Shown here piece by piece: positions 1-12,681 of a stretch of DNA of 21,282 bases. The DNA is taken from positions 1-21,282 of the forward strand of contig VHZZ01032973.1 of assembly GCA_009801015.1 (NCBI GenBank), read 5' to 3'. Position 1 is the stretch's first letter; the number at the start of each line of letters is the position of its first letter. The notes below the pieces were generated by a model. The model worked only from the letters and a program-made list of their open reading frames with translations, ran no database searches and was not told the DNA's origin. The position numbers and the translations under genes were made by a program. The stretch comes from Silene noctiflora (taxonomy: Eukaryota; Streptophyta; Magnoliopsida; Caryophyllales; Caryophyllaceae).

Positions 1-2755
1 TAGGACTACAATCTTTATTGGATGTGCCGTCTTGAAGGAAAATTTCTCGTCGATATGCCTATGAACATGAGGTAGGTTTAGTTTACTCACCGGGACTTTC
101 TCGCTAAGACCTATCCGTGGAGGTGTAGTTGGTAGACTTTGCCTTTCTTTCTTCCCGGGAAATAAGAGTCATCAGAAAGAATGGACTCCTTTTCTTATTA
201 TTAGACCATGACTTTCAACAAAAAAATTTATCCAGCCAAAGGCCGGGGGAGAGCACCCAGCCTGTTTTGACCTTCTAGTTCGTTCGACCAAAGTATTCTT
301 TCTAGTTTTCTAGTTATAGTTATAGGAATGGATTGGTTCTTAGAACAGGTAAAGCTCATACTGCCCAAGCCTTTCAAAGGCTGCCACTTTACTTTAATTC
401 CAATGCTTTTGTATTGTATAAGACATATGATATCATATGCTAAAGTACAATTAGTTCAGCTTGCCTTTTTTAGACTCGTTTCAACCAATTCTGAGATATC
501 ACACGATAGATCGAACCCAATGCCGTTTGTTTGAACCTAAGTGCTTTCTGATACATAAGTCGGGAAGAAGCTGCTCTCTTCTTATACTTTCTTAAAATAA
601 AAGTAAAGGTACGAACGAGTTTAATCTACGCTCTGACAGAAGACTACATGCATATTAAGACGAATAGGAAAGGAGAAGAAGAGGAAGAGTAAGTAGCTGG
701 GTCGCCAACGGGAACTTCCTATGTTGCTGCATCTTACTTCGATGTCTTTTTTTCTGAATTCCACTGTGCACCAACTGAAACTGCCTCGTTCGTTTCGTCA
801 GGAAGAGCTCTCAAAGCAAGGCGCTTAAAAAACCTTGAGGATGCTTAATGTGTATTTCATGACCATGTGATGATTGAGGCTAGGCCTCTTCATATAACTC
901 TTTCGGCAGGCAGGAATCATTTCATTTTCAGCAATAGAGATGCGGCGGATATAGAATCTGACCCTTCATCTTATAATTAGCAAAGGCTCTTCCCTACCCT
1001 AGCCATCAGGTTGTTTACAACCCCCCCTTTTTTTTCTTAGCTTACCAAAAAATAAAAGAAATTCAGAAATAGGGGGTCCGAGCTTTCTGAGCTTATTCTT
1101 TGGCGAGACCCCTTGTCCCTTTGAGCCTGCCACGTACGTATTTCATTCATCGGGGGAGAACGCTGCCTGGGCATAGGTTGCTTCCTCGACCAGAGGCCAG
1201 AGAACAAAAAGTCTTGTTAACTCAACTTTGGCCGCATAATAAATATTGTCAACAAATACCGAGATATCAGACGAGATCAGTAAAATAGGTTGAAAAAAAA
1301 AAGTAGAAGCATATCTACCTTTCGCTCGAGCTAGTAAACTCCCTCTAACAGACGCTTTTAAAGAAGAAAGAAGGTATGAGGTGGACGCTCCCATCGCTAA
1401 GGATAGGAGACGAGTGCCGGCGCTAACTCTTGATTGCGATTCTCATCGCTTTACAAATAACCGCACGCAAGATTTAAAATCTTTTTAAACGGATTCCCAC
1501 CTATGGTATGCTCGAAAGGCCAATCCCGCAGCCAGTAAGGTAGTGGGGACTTCTTTTTATTTCGGGCGCACAGCACAGAAGGATGAGCTTTGACCCTTGA
1601 ATTAATGTCCTTTGACTCACCTTCTATCCTTAAAGCCATCCTTAAAGCTTAATTCCTCGTGGATGGGGCCCCCTATGTTTCTTCTCTGATAACCTCAAAA
1701 GAGCTTCTTTCTTTATACTACGATTATGACTTTGAAGCGAATTCATACCTCGAAAAGTCTTCTGCACCAGTGTCAAATGATGGGATCACAAGAAAAATCC
1801 GGGGAAACCCTTTTATGATGGGTACTTTTTTTATACCCTCGAACGTAAAGGCGTCCTTGCATGAGAATTGATGGTACGGATTTCATAAAAAGAGAAAGGG
1901 AAAGAGCTTCATTAAAGGAAAAAAGGAAGAAAAGAGTACTTTTTTATAACAAAATAACACGAAAGATTGATAAAAGATTGACATATATAAGAACAAGAAA
2001 AATAAAGCTAAAAAAAAAAAGCTGTTTGCTTAACACACGCAAATTGGACGAGGGTTTCAAAGGAAAACCACAGGAAAGAGAGAGAGAGCTTTTCAAAAGA
2101 AAAGATCCGGAAATCTTTACGAGGATTGCTGGTAAAAGTTGAAAACAGAGTAGCGAACGGGTGCGTAGCGCATAGGAATTTTCCAAAGATGCTAATAAAA
2201 GACTGGGAATTGAAGAACCTTCCACGGGTGTTTCACCTAACAGGGTGAGGGCTTAGCACGCGTAGAAAGAGACGTTTAAGATTAGCCGGACGAGATTCCA
2301 GTTAAAAAATAGATAAATGGGAACAAGTGCAATGGACGTTGATCCAAAAGAGTCTGATTCAGACGATGGTGACAAGTAGCATGGAATACTAATAACTTAG
2401 AAAGAGGTACTTCGAGCACAGGCTCTCATAAAAAATCTTTTTTCTTAGGTGGTAGGACCTGCAAAAGCCCCCGTTCCCCTTGTTTTTTAGCTGCATAATA
2501 AAAGGACGGTCTTTCCTCGCGTTTTCTGTAAATGGCCAATGCGCAAGTTTCGCTTGTGAATGCGAACTACTCTATCTCTAAGATAGGCATTTGACGAATC
2601 GTCGTGGCTGAGTGTGCGATGCTTGCTGGCGGATTCCTTCGATCCGGACTTTACTCCGCTACCGCTCATGATCTCTTTGACTGAGTATGTGGAATAATAT
2701 TTATTTGAAAAAAAAAAAGAAAACCGTCTTCAGACTCAAAGAAGACTCCTCTGCT
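1..2755. other. Intergenic spacer, no gene recognised
   Basis: Open frames here are at most about 93 codons and overlap one another on both strands (for example 1861-2142 plus and 1944-2225 minus). The Lys/Arg-rich frame at 1861-2142 is simply a purine-rich stretch. A C-run followed by a T-run lies near 1020-1035 and an A-run near 2710. No tRNA, rRNA or known mitochondrial exon was seen. Confidence 0.6.
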
Positions 2756-3145
2756 TCACGCACGGTACGCATACTGAGATTCATTTCTTTGATTCATTTC
2801 TTTGCCGACTACTTTTTTAACCCTTAACTGATTGCATGTTGTAGAACGAGATGGGTCGTAGGGACGTTTATCACAGAGGATTTCAGGGGTAGCTTGCTCA
2901 AGAAGTACCCTGATGAAATAGGTGCGTTGGCACGGGACATGCATTCGGAATGCTGGGAAGCCATATATCCACTCCAATAGGATGAATTCACCGAACGAGC
3001 GAAAGGAAAATCTCATTAGTACTTGCTGGGTAACTGAGTAAAAGGCCTTTTGTTTCAAAGATTTCACTCGGGTCTGACTTCGAGCAAGATCACGCTTAAG
3101 TATGGGCCCGGCTTTGCCTTCCTCCTCTCTATAGCGGGCTAGCAA
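2756..3145 (-). other. Longest unassigned reading frame (129 codons), probably not a gene
   Basis: This frame matches no family I recognise and has no clear membrane segments or motifs. With about 5-6% stop codons per position, a 21-kb window read in six frames is expected to contain one or two open frames of this length by chance. The 13-bp frame-shifting duplication at 2778-2803 lies inside its 3' end. It is listed only because it is the longest frame in the window; a chimeric mitochondrial ORF cannot be excluded. Confidence 0.12.
2778..2803. repeat. Tandem duplication, 13 bp x 2
   Basis: GATTCATTTCTTT occurs at 2778-2790 and again at 2791-2803. Because 13 is not a multiple of 3, the duplication shifts any reading frame through it, which argues against a conserved protein in the overlapping minus-strand frame at 2756-3145. 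Confidence 0.9.
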
Positions 3146-5439
3146 GCAAGTGCGCTTTACTTGACCCGAGATCTGCAGGGATGGAATGCAAAGAATGCTG
3201 CGACCTGCTTTCGTTCATTCCTCTGCTTCCTTCAGTATTGAGGTAACTTGGGAGTTGCTTCCCAATTATTTGTCCAAGCAAAGTTTTTAATTTATGGATC
3301 TGAATCTTGGAACCGCCTTTGCTTTATTACATCATCAGCGAAAGCTGACCCCGAATCGGTCTCGATTCTAGCTGCTTCTTCCTTAAGATTCTTGCATGCA
3401 CGTCTATATCAACAGGGGTTTTTTTTCACCCAAAAAGTGGAAAAATTTAATATCGGGAACTTAGATTTTCATTTATATATTATAGGCTGCGCAAGTCCTT
3501 TCTTTTGGAGAGATACCAAGTTTGGGACACATTCCCTTTCCTTCGTGTAAACACCAACTTACACTATGTCCGCTTTAGCTTATATATAATAGCTGTCCTC
3601 TTATATGTCTTAGTGAAAAATTCAAATAGAACCATACATCTCATTGACTTTCGAATTTCTGTAATAGATAGTAAGAGTCTAAGATAGAACATCTTCTAAT
3701 ACAAGAGAGAGAAGAGATCTAAGGGTAGAAACGGGAACATTGGCGCATCTTTAATCTACTAAAAATCTTCATAACTAGAAGAAATTTTCCCAGAGAAAAG
3801 TGCTAGCAGTCGGGGGACAACTGAATTAGATTCAAAAAGTCCCGTTTGAATCCGGCTTCGGTAGCAAAGTTCTTTCGGTATGATCATTCTTAGTAGAAAA
3901 CCTAACGATTTAAACGCGTAGTGGAGTCTAAGGCTCACCTATTACTTACTTTCTGTTGACAAATTTACCTGTGGAGCCCAAACTCTAGTGTAAGTAAACT
4001 GGAGAATGTCTTAGCTGAATCGGGTAAAGCGCCAGTATAGGGGTTTAAAAAAAAAAGTTTCGGGGTAAACGAGCGGAATCTTGCGAGTATAAAGTAAGCT
4101 GTCAAGGGGAATCAATTTCAATGGTAGCTGGTGGATAAGCCCTTTTTGTAGACAACCATGGAAGATGGACTTCTTTATGTACATTCTCGATCTATTTCTA
4201 TTGGCCGGAGGCTGTCTGATCCAACCATATCTGCCATACCCTTTAACTAAGGGGTGCTTTTCTTGTAAACTCCACCTAAGGCTTCCTCTGGAATGTGGTA
4301 TATGCCTTATAATATCTTCTAATTTTTCTAAGGGGCAGCTGTTCATAGATAGATTCTAACATTTGGCCTGGACTTTCTATGCTCTACATAAAGTTGTATA
4401 TGAAAAGCGCGCATCCAGTGTAGTAGCTTAGTAGCATCTAAAACTACTTATATGATATGACTTTAAATTGAATTGTCATTACAAAGTTGCCCTGATATCA
4501 CCACAGTTTAGAAACGTGCTGTCCTCGAACCGGCATTTGACCTAGATAGAACCTCTACCTTCTCTTACTTTTTAATAATGCTTTGCCTTTAGTTTAGTAG
4601 AGTAGAAAGGGGAACTCCCTTTAGAGAACTAGAATCCTACATAAGAGTAGCCTTTCCATGAAAGAGTAATCACTTTAACTCACTGCTTGAGTCTAATCGT
4701 GCCAGTAAGTTACAGTCTTATTCTCTCAAAAGGATTCATCCGCCGATTTACTACTTATACTCTTACTCTAAATACTCTAAAGTGATCACATCTTTCGGAT
4801 CGTCGTCTTAGGGGTGAGTTGGGTTGACTATATTCATATATAAGCATAAGAAAATTATAGTAGGAATTTAATCAGAAGAAAAAGAACTTACCAGAGCATA
4901 ACTTCCTGTTAACTCTCGAGACGTAACTCAGGCAAGCGAGGATAAGAAAACCCTCTGAAAGACTCACTGCCATTGTTCATGTGTCGACTGACGCTTTCTC
5001 TTTATTCCCAGTAGCTGCCGTCTATATTGCTGTTTTAGAAAATATATACTAAGAAGAAGCATGTGCCATCCCAAGGACATCTATACGAAAAGTTCGAGGA
5101 AGCGGATCAAGTAGACAAAGTAGAACAGTAAGTCGCCGGTGAACCGAATCTGGATGACTCTCCGCGGTACTAACCCTATAATATATTATATACAGGAAGT
5201 TAATAGAAGTAGACTTACTTTTTCATTTTACGCTTTCGAGTCACATTTCATACTTCTCCTGATAAAGCGCATTCTTTCCTTTGTCTTTAGATTCGACCTT
5301 TCCAATGGACTGAGGCTAGCTAAGAAGTGAACTGGTCTCCTCGAGATGACCAGCGATCAGGCCTTCCTATATTAAATCGCGCCTCACTTACAATGGGGTG
5401 GTTGGGCTGACCTGATTAGACGCACATTGTTATTGTATA
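3146..5439. other. Intergenic spacer, no gene recognised
   Basis: Apart from the doubtful 4011-4346 frame, it holds a 100-codon frame at 3248-3550 from a TTG that matches nothing recognised, AT-rich spacer at 4360-4900, and a small hairpin, CTGGTC/GACCAG, at 5332-5353. No RNA gene was seen. Confidence 0.6.
4011..4346 (-). other. Unassigned 111-codon frame, probably not a gene
   Basis: The predicted product is basic, with a Leu/Pro/Phe-rich C-terminus (LPLKLIPLDSLLYTRKIPLV) and no recognised family. A second open frame (4165-4359, plus strand) overlaps it, as expected in spacer with few stops. Its length is within chance expectation for this window. Confidence 0.1.
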
Positions 5440-6091
5440 GGCTCCGGCTTTGTTAAATCGCTGAAGGAGCCAACCCGGCACTCTTGGACTTTGTTCGATA
5501 AATCTGGAGATTGTGCTATCTGTGGGTCTCGTATTGAGATCCTGAGATCATTAGAAAAGGACGGTAAACCTTTGGAAATGGATATCAAATCCTTTTTTTC
5601 TACATAGTTGAATAAGATTGTGGTTATGATGTAAGGTATCGGCAGGGCTTAATTGGGATGGGACAGGCCATTACTTCTTCGTGGAGCAAACTCCATTTCA
5701 TATGGATGTGCATGTATGGACCAAACCCATTAAGGGTACACTACTTCCATAAGCGAGCTCTCCGAAGGTCCTGTTCATACCACCTAAACCTTTTGGTAAT
5801 TCGTCAAGGTGGGTTTTTTTGGTTAGAAAGAGCAGCTATGCACACTTTTCTGAGCATCCGATCCGTGAGAAGCTTACTTACATGTTGTCTTGGGACACAA
5901 GGGAAGGTTCACCCTTTCATCCTACCGACAAAGGTTTTCCACTGATCCTTGATCCGGGAATCTTCAGCGAGGGCATTTTAAAGGATTGCTCTCTTTTCCA
6001 GCAACGATTCTACCAAGCAAGAATTAAAATCTTAGCTCAAGAGGGAAGAGCATCCGAAGAAGCATCTTATACTCTGGACTCTGGTAAATGA
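5440..6091 (+). pseudogene. Possible decayed gene of unknown family
   Basis: Two consecutive plus-strand stretches read like protein but are broken. The first, about 5440-5607, includes FDKSGDCAICGSRIEI and ends at TAG after a run of T's. The second is open from 5630 to 6091 in another frame except for a TAA at 5750. It reads NWDGTGHYFFVEQTPFHMDV before the stop, then KLTYMLSWDTREGSPF and LILDPGIFSEGILKDC before the final stop. The CxxC pair in the first part might be half of a zinc site. The family is not recognised: mitovirus polymerase, linear-plasmid polymerase and homing endonuclease were considered, but no signature motif was found. A competing frame, 5658-5945, is also open, so non-coding status remains quite possible. 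Confidence 0.25.
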
Positions 6092-9000
6092 AGCCCGAGG
6101 AGCGAAGCGGTCTGAGTCCGGTACGAGTCCTCGTCCAGTAGTGGTTGGTAAAAGAGAGACGGACAACTGACATACATATGTGTTGAAGATGCCTGCGAAG
6201 TAGTCCAAGGATTTAAAATCTTTCATTGATGTAGAAAGACGGCGCGAGTAGCTTCTATTCACCATATTCTATATTAATTCCACTTTCTTTGCTTTAGAAC
6301 AAGCGACCCTTTACCAAATTCTCCAGCTGCTACTTCTTTATGTTTATGTGCTACATTGAGACCCGGAAAAGATAAGACTTAACTTTATTAATGCAGTGAA
6401 AGTTCATCCGATCAGCGAGAATAGAAAGTCCACTTTTGCTTTAAGTAATGATTGAAATCGAGAGCGTACAAAAGAGCATCGGCATCGGTTGGCTTAGCTC
6501 GTATGGGAGCCTCATTCTAGGCTTATTATTCTACGTAAGCCTATGAATGTAGTTTTTATTATGCCCAAGGGGTCGAAACTACTAACGTGCGCGGCAAGCG
6601 AGATGAGGATTTATCTCATAGCAAACGAGCAGGCTACTTCGATCCTAATGCAGCAAGAGGGAAAGGCGCAGCCTATTCTTCTCTTCCTTTAAAGAGACCT
6701 TCCGACTAGTCCACCTTATAAAAAAAGAGGGATGAAGCGACTGCCGCAAGGTAAGTATGAACACATACATTAGTAGCAAGACCGGGAACATCTTAAGTGG
6801 CGGGAGCAAATGCATTAGCAGTAGGTCACACATAAAAACAGAGGAGTCTCTAACTAAAGTAAAGAAAGAGAGCATCAAGCTAACTCTTACTAACTACAAT
6901 AACTATAATAGCTGGATTGAATAGAGCTGCTCTATAGTAAGGAAAGTTTTTCGTAACCGAACGAGTGTAATCCCGAAGCGAGTAGTAAAGATAAAGCAGT
7001 TCACAATGAAAAAAGCTTATACGTGGAGACGGGCTCCGAAAGTCAAGAAAAAAAATGGGCTCTCTTTGAGCAGCACACTTAGTGCGGGTGCAATCAATCT
7101 CCTTCTTTCTAATTTCTAAAAGTTTCCAATAAAAAGTCTGACTCTCTAGTACTTATGTAGAAGCAAAGTAACAAAGACTCAGCAAACAAAGGAAGGAAGA
7201 AGAGATGACAACCGTGCTTATATCGCGCTTTTAGAAGAAAGAAGAAGGTAAAAAAAGTCAATAGAATAAGAAAGAGGACTCTCCTAAAGAGCAGTGTTCT
7301 ACAACTCAAACTCTGGAAATTTCTACTGCGAGAATATCGACCGCACCCTTTGTATCAGCAGTATCATGAGCAAAGGATCAAAAGAGAAAGTTCTTTCTTT
7401 CAATTTAGGAATTGACAGGGTCAATGCCTTTCTCTTTCTCGCAGGGCGCGCGCACCCGACTCGAAGTCCGGCCCCTATGCTTGCTTGCCATATCTAGCTT
7501 AGCCAAGGGAATCTAGTTCTTACCAAAAGTCAACCTATCCCGCAGCATTCCCCTAGTTAGGTATCGAATTCGTCAAATGACGTTTTTATGCCTTATCTTA
7601 TAAAAAAAAGAGAAGCCTGGGTTTAAGTAGTGTCTGCTCAGACTTCAAGAAGCACAAGTCTCTTTCCCTATTACCGGCGAAGAAAGAGAAGGAAGAGTGC
7701 CATTTTTAAATTTTAAAGTAGTAGTGTTTGGGGGGAAGCAAGTGAGGCCAAGGAAGTTCTTGCTGAAGAGGACACTCTAGCTTTAGCAAATGAAACAAGA
7801 AGGATGGCACTTTCAAGCACCTTACACCTTTCCGCCCGCGGGTAGTAAACCTTATCCAAGCGCCGTGACTAGTAGGTGAAAAAAGTCTCTATTCCACAGG
7901 CACAGGGGATGCACCTCTCCCTCTCTTTCTTTTCAAAAGCGGATTCCCATTTCTGTCAAAAGAACTATTCAAATGCATCCTGAAGTAATGAAACCGGTCG
8001 GAACCGCCCGAGCGTCGACTGCATTGCATTCTCTTACTTTTCCTTGCGTGACCTTGGCTTCACAGTTCTTTGGATATGAATTCTTCACCAGCGCATTTTT
8101 CTTATTAAATTCAGGTTAACGTACGTACTTACGCGGACTCAGCTGCGCTACAATAATAGGAATTGCGTTGGAAATTAATGCTTTGGTCTGTCCGTTAGGC
8201 TAGCATGTTCACTTGGTCTAATTGGTATGGCCTCGCTTAATAAGTAAAGTAGGTATAATCACCACAACCGGAATCAGCTTCAGGGGCCTTTCCGCTTAGT
8301 CCAGCAAAACGAAGATGGAGAACATTCATGTTCGGGCACGCCCTCATATCTCTCACACGCAACAGCCTGCTCTATACTCCTGCCCTTCCCTTGGGATCGT
8401 AAACTCTGAGCGGGGAAGCAAGCTCGCGTTAGACATCAGGCATGGAAGAAGCACAGATCTTCACATCACTCGGTGCTGATGGCCGAAAAACCATCGAGGC
8501 ATTGACCTACCTTATATAATAAGAAAAGAAAGACAATCCAAAAGACTCCGTCAAACTCTTTCCTTTTACTGAGCAAAGCAGGGCGCTTGGAGCAATTAGG
8601 GTTGCCAAGGGGAATCATAGGATATGAAGAAAGTCTGGAAGTATAGTTTATGTGGCACGATCTACCGTTTGATTCATGAGAAAGCGCTAAGAATGTGACT
8701 CAAAGTTGACCAATAAAGAGAGGCGAGTCGGGCCTATACTTGACTTGATAGAAAGAGTTCATACCTTAGTTGTAGAAAAAAGAAGAATAAGGTAGTGTCC
8801 ATGCAAAGAGGAAAAAGGCGTAAAGGAAAGCTCGCTCATAAGGCAAGAAAGAATGGAGATCGACCGGAAAGAAAGTGAGATGGGGTTTGCGAACACTGTT
8901 CAAAACAAAGAAAAAAAGGAGTGTTTATAGATAGAGGTTCGCCGGATGAAGCCTTATCAAAATAAGCTATGGCGCTCCTTTCTAGGATTTCCCCATAGAT

Positions 9001-9189
9001 TGAGTTCTAACCAAAAGATGAGGCAGATCACCGGGGCTCTTTCCTTACCCGATTGTGGACTAAGCTTGTATTGAAGTAAGATTCTTATTTCAGAAATGAG
9101 TGGATGGCAACGCCGTATCGTATAAGGTAAGGGGTAGGTGCACTTGTGAACGGGATACACATAAGGGCTTTCTCCCTTCTTTAATTTTT

Positions 9190-9190
9190 N
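9190..9190. other. Ambiguous base (N)
   Basis: A single N sits between two AATTTTT tracts (AATTTTT-N-AATTTTT). It marks an unresolved base or a homopolymer problem in the assembly. Confidence 0.95.
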
Positions 9191-11625
9191 AATTTTTGGA
9201 AAAAAGCTAGTCCTTGGGTTTGGCTTTGCCCGAGAAGCACTTAACATAACTCCTCAAATGTTAAGAAAATGTTAAAAAGTAAGACGAATAATGCAAACAA
9301 GATCTTACCTCTGATTAAGAACCTCTCACTAGACGCTCGAGTCCCATATCATAAAGGACCTCAAAATAAGAAACATAAGGTCTTCTCACAGGATAGCAGT
9401 ACTACATTAGTAGCGGGCTAGGTTATTTTAGTGAATAAGCGCTAGGAATGGGACCGGCAGAAGAATAAGAACAATAACATATTAATTGGTAGAACGCATA
9501 CGGCTGTAACACAAGAAAAAGACTCTTGACTATATACATAAAGAAAAGAATAGATAAAAAAGAAGAGCGGGAGTCTCTTTTTCTATCGTAAACTAGACTC
9601 GTTCGCTACATCAGCAGCATATATAAGAAATAAGCCATTGTTCGAGAATCTTTGCACACGACACAGGGCAAAACAACTATAAAAATGCACTCCTTATCCG
9701 GAGGGTTACCCGCCGAGAAGAAAGCGAATAGACGGAATGAGCGAAGGATATTAGCACGGGCGCCACTGCCAGTCTTAATCCTCTTGCGCGGTGGGACACA
9801 CTTAGCCTTAGGACAGCTGGGACAAGATCCTACAGTTACTTACTTTTACACAAAGAAATCCGGAGTTGATCGAACAGCCCCCAATGCCATCCTTGATTAC
9901 GCTTAATTCCTTGTTTTAATTTTCGCTGACAAAGCACCCTTAATCATGACATGTAGAAGGAATGCATACCACTTTCACCTGCTTCTTCCTCTCCCGCCAG
10001 TCGAGTCTTTCATTCCTCCGCTAAAGCTTTTTTTCTGGAAATGATGCTTTTTTTCCCAAAGCTCTGGTCCACAATTCAATTTTTAAATTCCAACCTCTTT
10101 CGAGTGAGTACTACGGAGACTTCTGCCAGTGAAGTAGTGGCTTTTTTTTTTTACTTTGACTCAGACGTGGCAATTCAAGTACATGCACCTTCCTCCTTTG
10201 GCTCGAAGATACTAAGACACTACCTTTCGATTTTACTTGGAAAAAGCTCCATTTAGAAATGAAACCCCGAAACTTAATGATGTGACCACCCTCTAGCGCA
10301 GTCTGGATCAAAAATTCAATCCTGAAGTTAGAATAGGCTGGCTATACCAACTGCTAAGCTCGGAATTTTGACTAGGTCTATGGGCGGATGATGCGGGGTT
10401 TGAAGAACCAGGGCAGTGGTTTCGCCCATATAGTTAACAAAGGCCTTTCCCCCTTTCTTTTACATGGGACGAGTGAACAGGGCGGCTCCTTTTAACCTAT
10501 TTCCGAACAATCACAAAACTGAGATCTTTCCTTATGGTGAAAGTTTCTTCGAACAAAAAGGGCATGATTCCCCAACGTTTCATCCTGGATTGGCTGACTG
10601 TTCGCTAGCGTATATAAATCCTATTCCTTAAACATGAGAAAGTAACCAATCAAGGGATGGTTTCTTGTTTAATAGGTGAATTTCTTTTTTTACTTTTTAA
10701 GCCAAATTACCATTATCCTATATAATATGATTAAACTTCTTGCTTGTTTTATACTTGAGCAATACCGCTCCTCCCGTCTTTTACTTAGGGCTATCTGACG
10801 ATTCTATATTTTATTATCTCATTTTCTCTTATATGAAGGATTAACAACTATACTGTTATCGCAGAATGAGTATGAGTGCCGTCTGGTCGATTAGATGCGC
10901 ATAAGGCTTGGCTTCCTGATTGATATGCGTAGCAGGTGAATAAACTTTCTTATTGCATATACCATCTTGGTACTTGAAGACAGAATAACATATAGGAGTG
11001 AGGCTGGCTTCGGACCCAGGGGGGCTACGACTACTTAAATCGCAGAATGTGCATAGACAAGAGTCTTTGAGTGGACATTATAGGGTAGGATGCGAAAGCA
11101 GGTGAGCCTTATAACTGGAATAACTAGAAGAAATAAAGCAAGCCCTTGTGTAAACATTCCAGCCCTAGGAAGAAAATGACTCGCGTAAGAATTAACAGCC
11201 TTTGCTGCTGCAGAATGGAATTAAACTTATTATTCCGTCCGTCTACTATTGTTATTGTCTTGTTATTGTCTTATTGCTATTAGCGTCTTTTTACTAGACT
11301 TTTCTGACTTGGCAAAGAGAGTGAGTAAGCCCGCTTTCCTTGACCAGGACGGACTAGAGCTACTCGTATTTTATACAAGACACCATTATTGAATTTAAAA
11401 AGGAAGGAAAAGTCAACTTGCTCGTTAGGTTAGAATGTGCGATAACTCTATCTGAAGCCAGAGCCCCTCTCCCTTTTACTTTTGGGCTGTGAACTTGGCC
11501 CCCGTTTTGGTCTGAATCCCACCTTCAGTAAGTAAAGTAGAAAGACTGTCTATTTTAACTATACACCTATGGTATACTTTCTTTTTTATACCTACGAGCA
11601 TTAATTAAAAATAAAATTGCGGGTT

Positions 11626-11904
11626 ATGGCTGAATCTACAAGAAGCAAGAACGGTTCACAGAAATCTTATCCTCGACCTAAAACACAAGAATTGCGTGAT
11701 GAACCCTATCATATGGTTACAACTGAGCATTCTTATAGACTACGAACCACATCTACAGTATACTTTTCAGCCAGCGAGCGAACTGGGCCCAGCCTAGCCA
11801 CAAATGACTTACGGGGTGCACGCTTGGCTTTCTCATCTGGTAGACCTCAACTTGTTTTACTCTTTAAAAAGACACGCTCCAACTATTTCGCTCGTTGTTT
11901 ATGA
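11626..11904 (+). other. Unassigned frame starting MAESTRSKNG, probably not a gene
   Basis: An ATG at 11626 opens a frame of about 92 codons ending at TGA (11904). The N-terminal part is Ser/Arg/Lys-rich and the rest has no recognised domain. No conserved upstream promoter or neighbouring gene supports it. Mitochondrial ribosomal proteins were considered because of the basic start, but none of the known plant mitochondrial rps or rpl sequences matches. Confidence 0.12.
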
Positions 11905-12438
11905 TTAATATGAGAATAGTCAAGTAACAGCTAAGGATAGCTGCGTTTATATGCTACTCTTCGATCATGTACTAGACTGGGGGAGGCTTTTCTTTTTGTA
12001 AGGGGCTGGCTTATTTAAGGAAGGTGCGTGATCGGGTGAACAAGTAGGTTGGTCGCACGGGGAAGGCTCGACCCTATGATATACGATAAGCAACCCGTAT
12101 CCGTAACTCCAAGGTTTCATATGGCTAGGAAGCACGTTGGTCTTATATTCCTGCAAGGGCCTCGCTCCTACGCGTTATTTACCAAATAAATATAAAGAGG
12201 AATTATGTAAGGATTTTTTTTTATAAAGAAAGTTATTCCAAACTAGCTCCTTCGTTCCACGACGACATGCAAGTGATCCTCTATAAATGCGCAGAGAAGT
12301 CTTCATGGTCCACCGTTTCTAACTAACCAAAAGAAAGCGGGTTTCGATACTCCGAGGAAAACCTTACCATTAAGAATGTATTCATGAAGCCTCCGCTTCT
12401 ATTGAATTTAATCTCTCTTCTTTGCTTTCTTCTTTATC

Positions 12439-12466
12439 CGGTTTGGGCCCCGCATGCACATCCATA
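12439..12466 (-). other. Fragment resembling 5701-5728 (inverted copy)
   Basis: The minus-strand reading of this segment shares an exact 14-mer, TATGGATGTGCATG, with 5701-5714 and matches at 23 of the first 27 positions. In frame, this copy reads MDVHAGPKPDK and the other MDVHVWTKPIK; both are preceded by GGAGCAA. This could be a second remnant of the same unknown sequence, or a chance match. The surrounding frame, open on the minus strand to TGA near 12386, gives only about 27 codons from the Met. Confidence 0.35.
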
Positions 12467-12681
12467 GGGGGGTTGCTCCTGAACAACTGTGGGAATTTCG
12501 AGGGATCGGTCCTTTCTTACTTTCTTTACTGGAAAAAAAGTCTGGAGTTGTGACTTGTGTACTCCCGACATGGCTTAACGTGGACTCCCTTTTTAACGCT
12601 TTGGTAAGAACCTTGAGAATAAAGGACACGTGGATCAGAATGCTCTTTCGGTTTCGGCAGTACTACAAAAGATCTCATTGA

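Larger units (their letters stand above)
6092..12438. other. Long intergenic spacer, no gene recognised
   Basis: More than 6 kb without a recognisable gene. Frames are short (under 100 codons) and overlapping. A CGTATATAA string at 10609-10617 resembles a CRTA-type plant mitochondrial promoter core, but nothing lies downstream to support it. A GC-rich imperfect palindrome, GGGCGCGCGCACCC, lies near 7444. The 1.4-kb interval between about 7500 and 8950 has no frame of 60 codons or more. Confidence 0.55.

Noticed and set aside
5642-5720. Possible mitovirus RNA polymerase remnant (GQAITSSW resembles GQPMG...SSW)
   Set aside because: The similarity is a few residues, in a frame that competes with a better one, and no catalytic GDD motif or other polymerase motif was found.
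8442-8519. 25-codon plus-strand frame containing EEAQIFTSLGADGRKTIEAL
   Set aside because: Too short, with no recognised domain and no continuation in other frames.
10609-10617. CGTATATAA, similar to a CRTA-type plant mitochondrial promoter
   Set aside because: A nine-base match is expected by chance in AT-rich spacer and no gene lies downstream.
11965-12156. 63-codon minus-strand frame rich in Pro and Lys
   Set aside because: It resembles generic mitochondrial spacer frames; no known gene was recognised.
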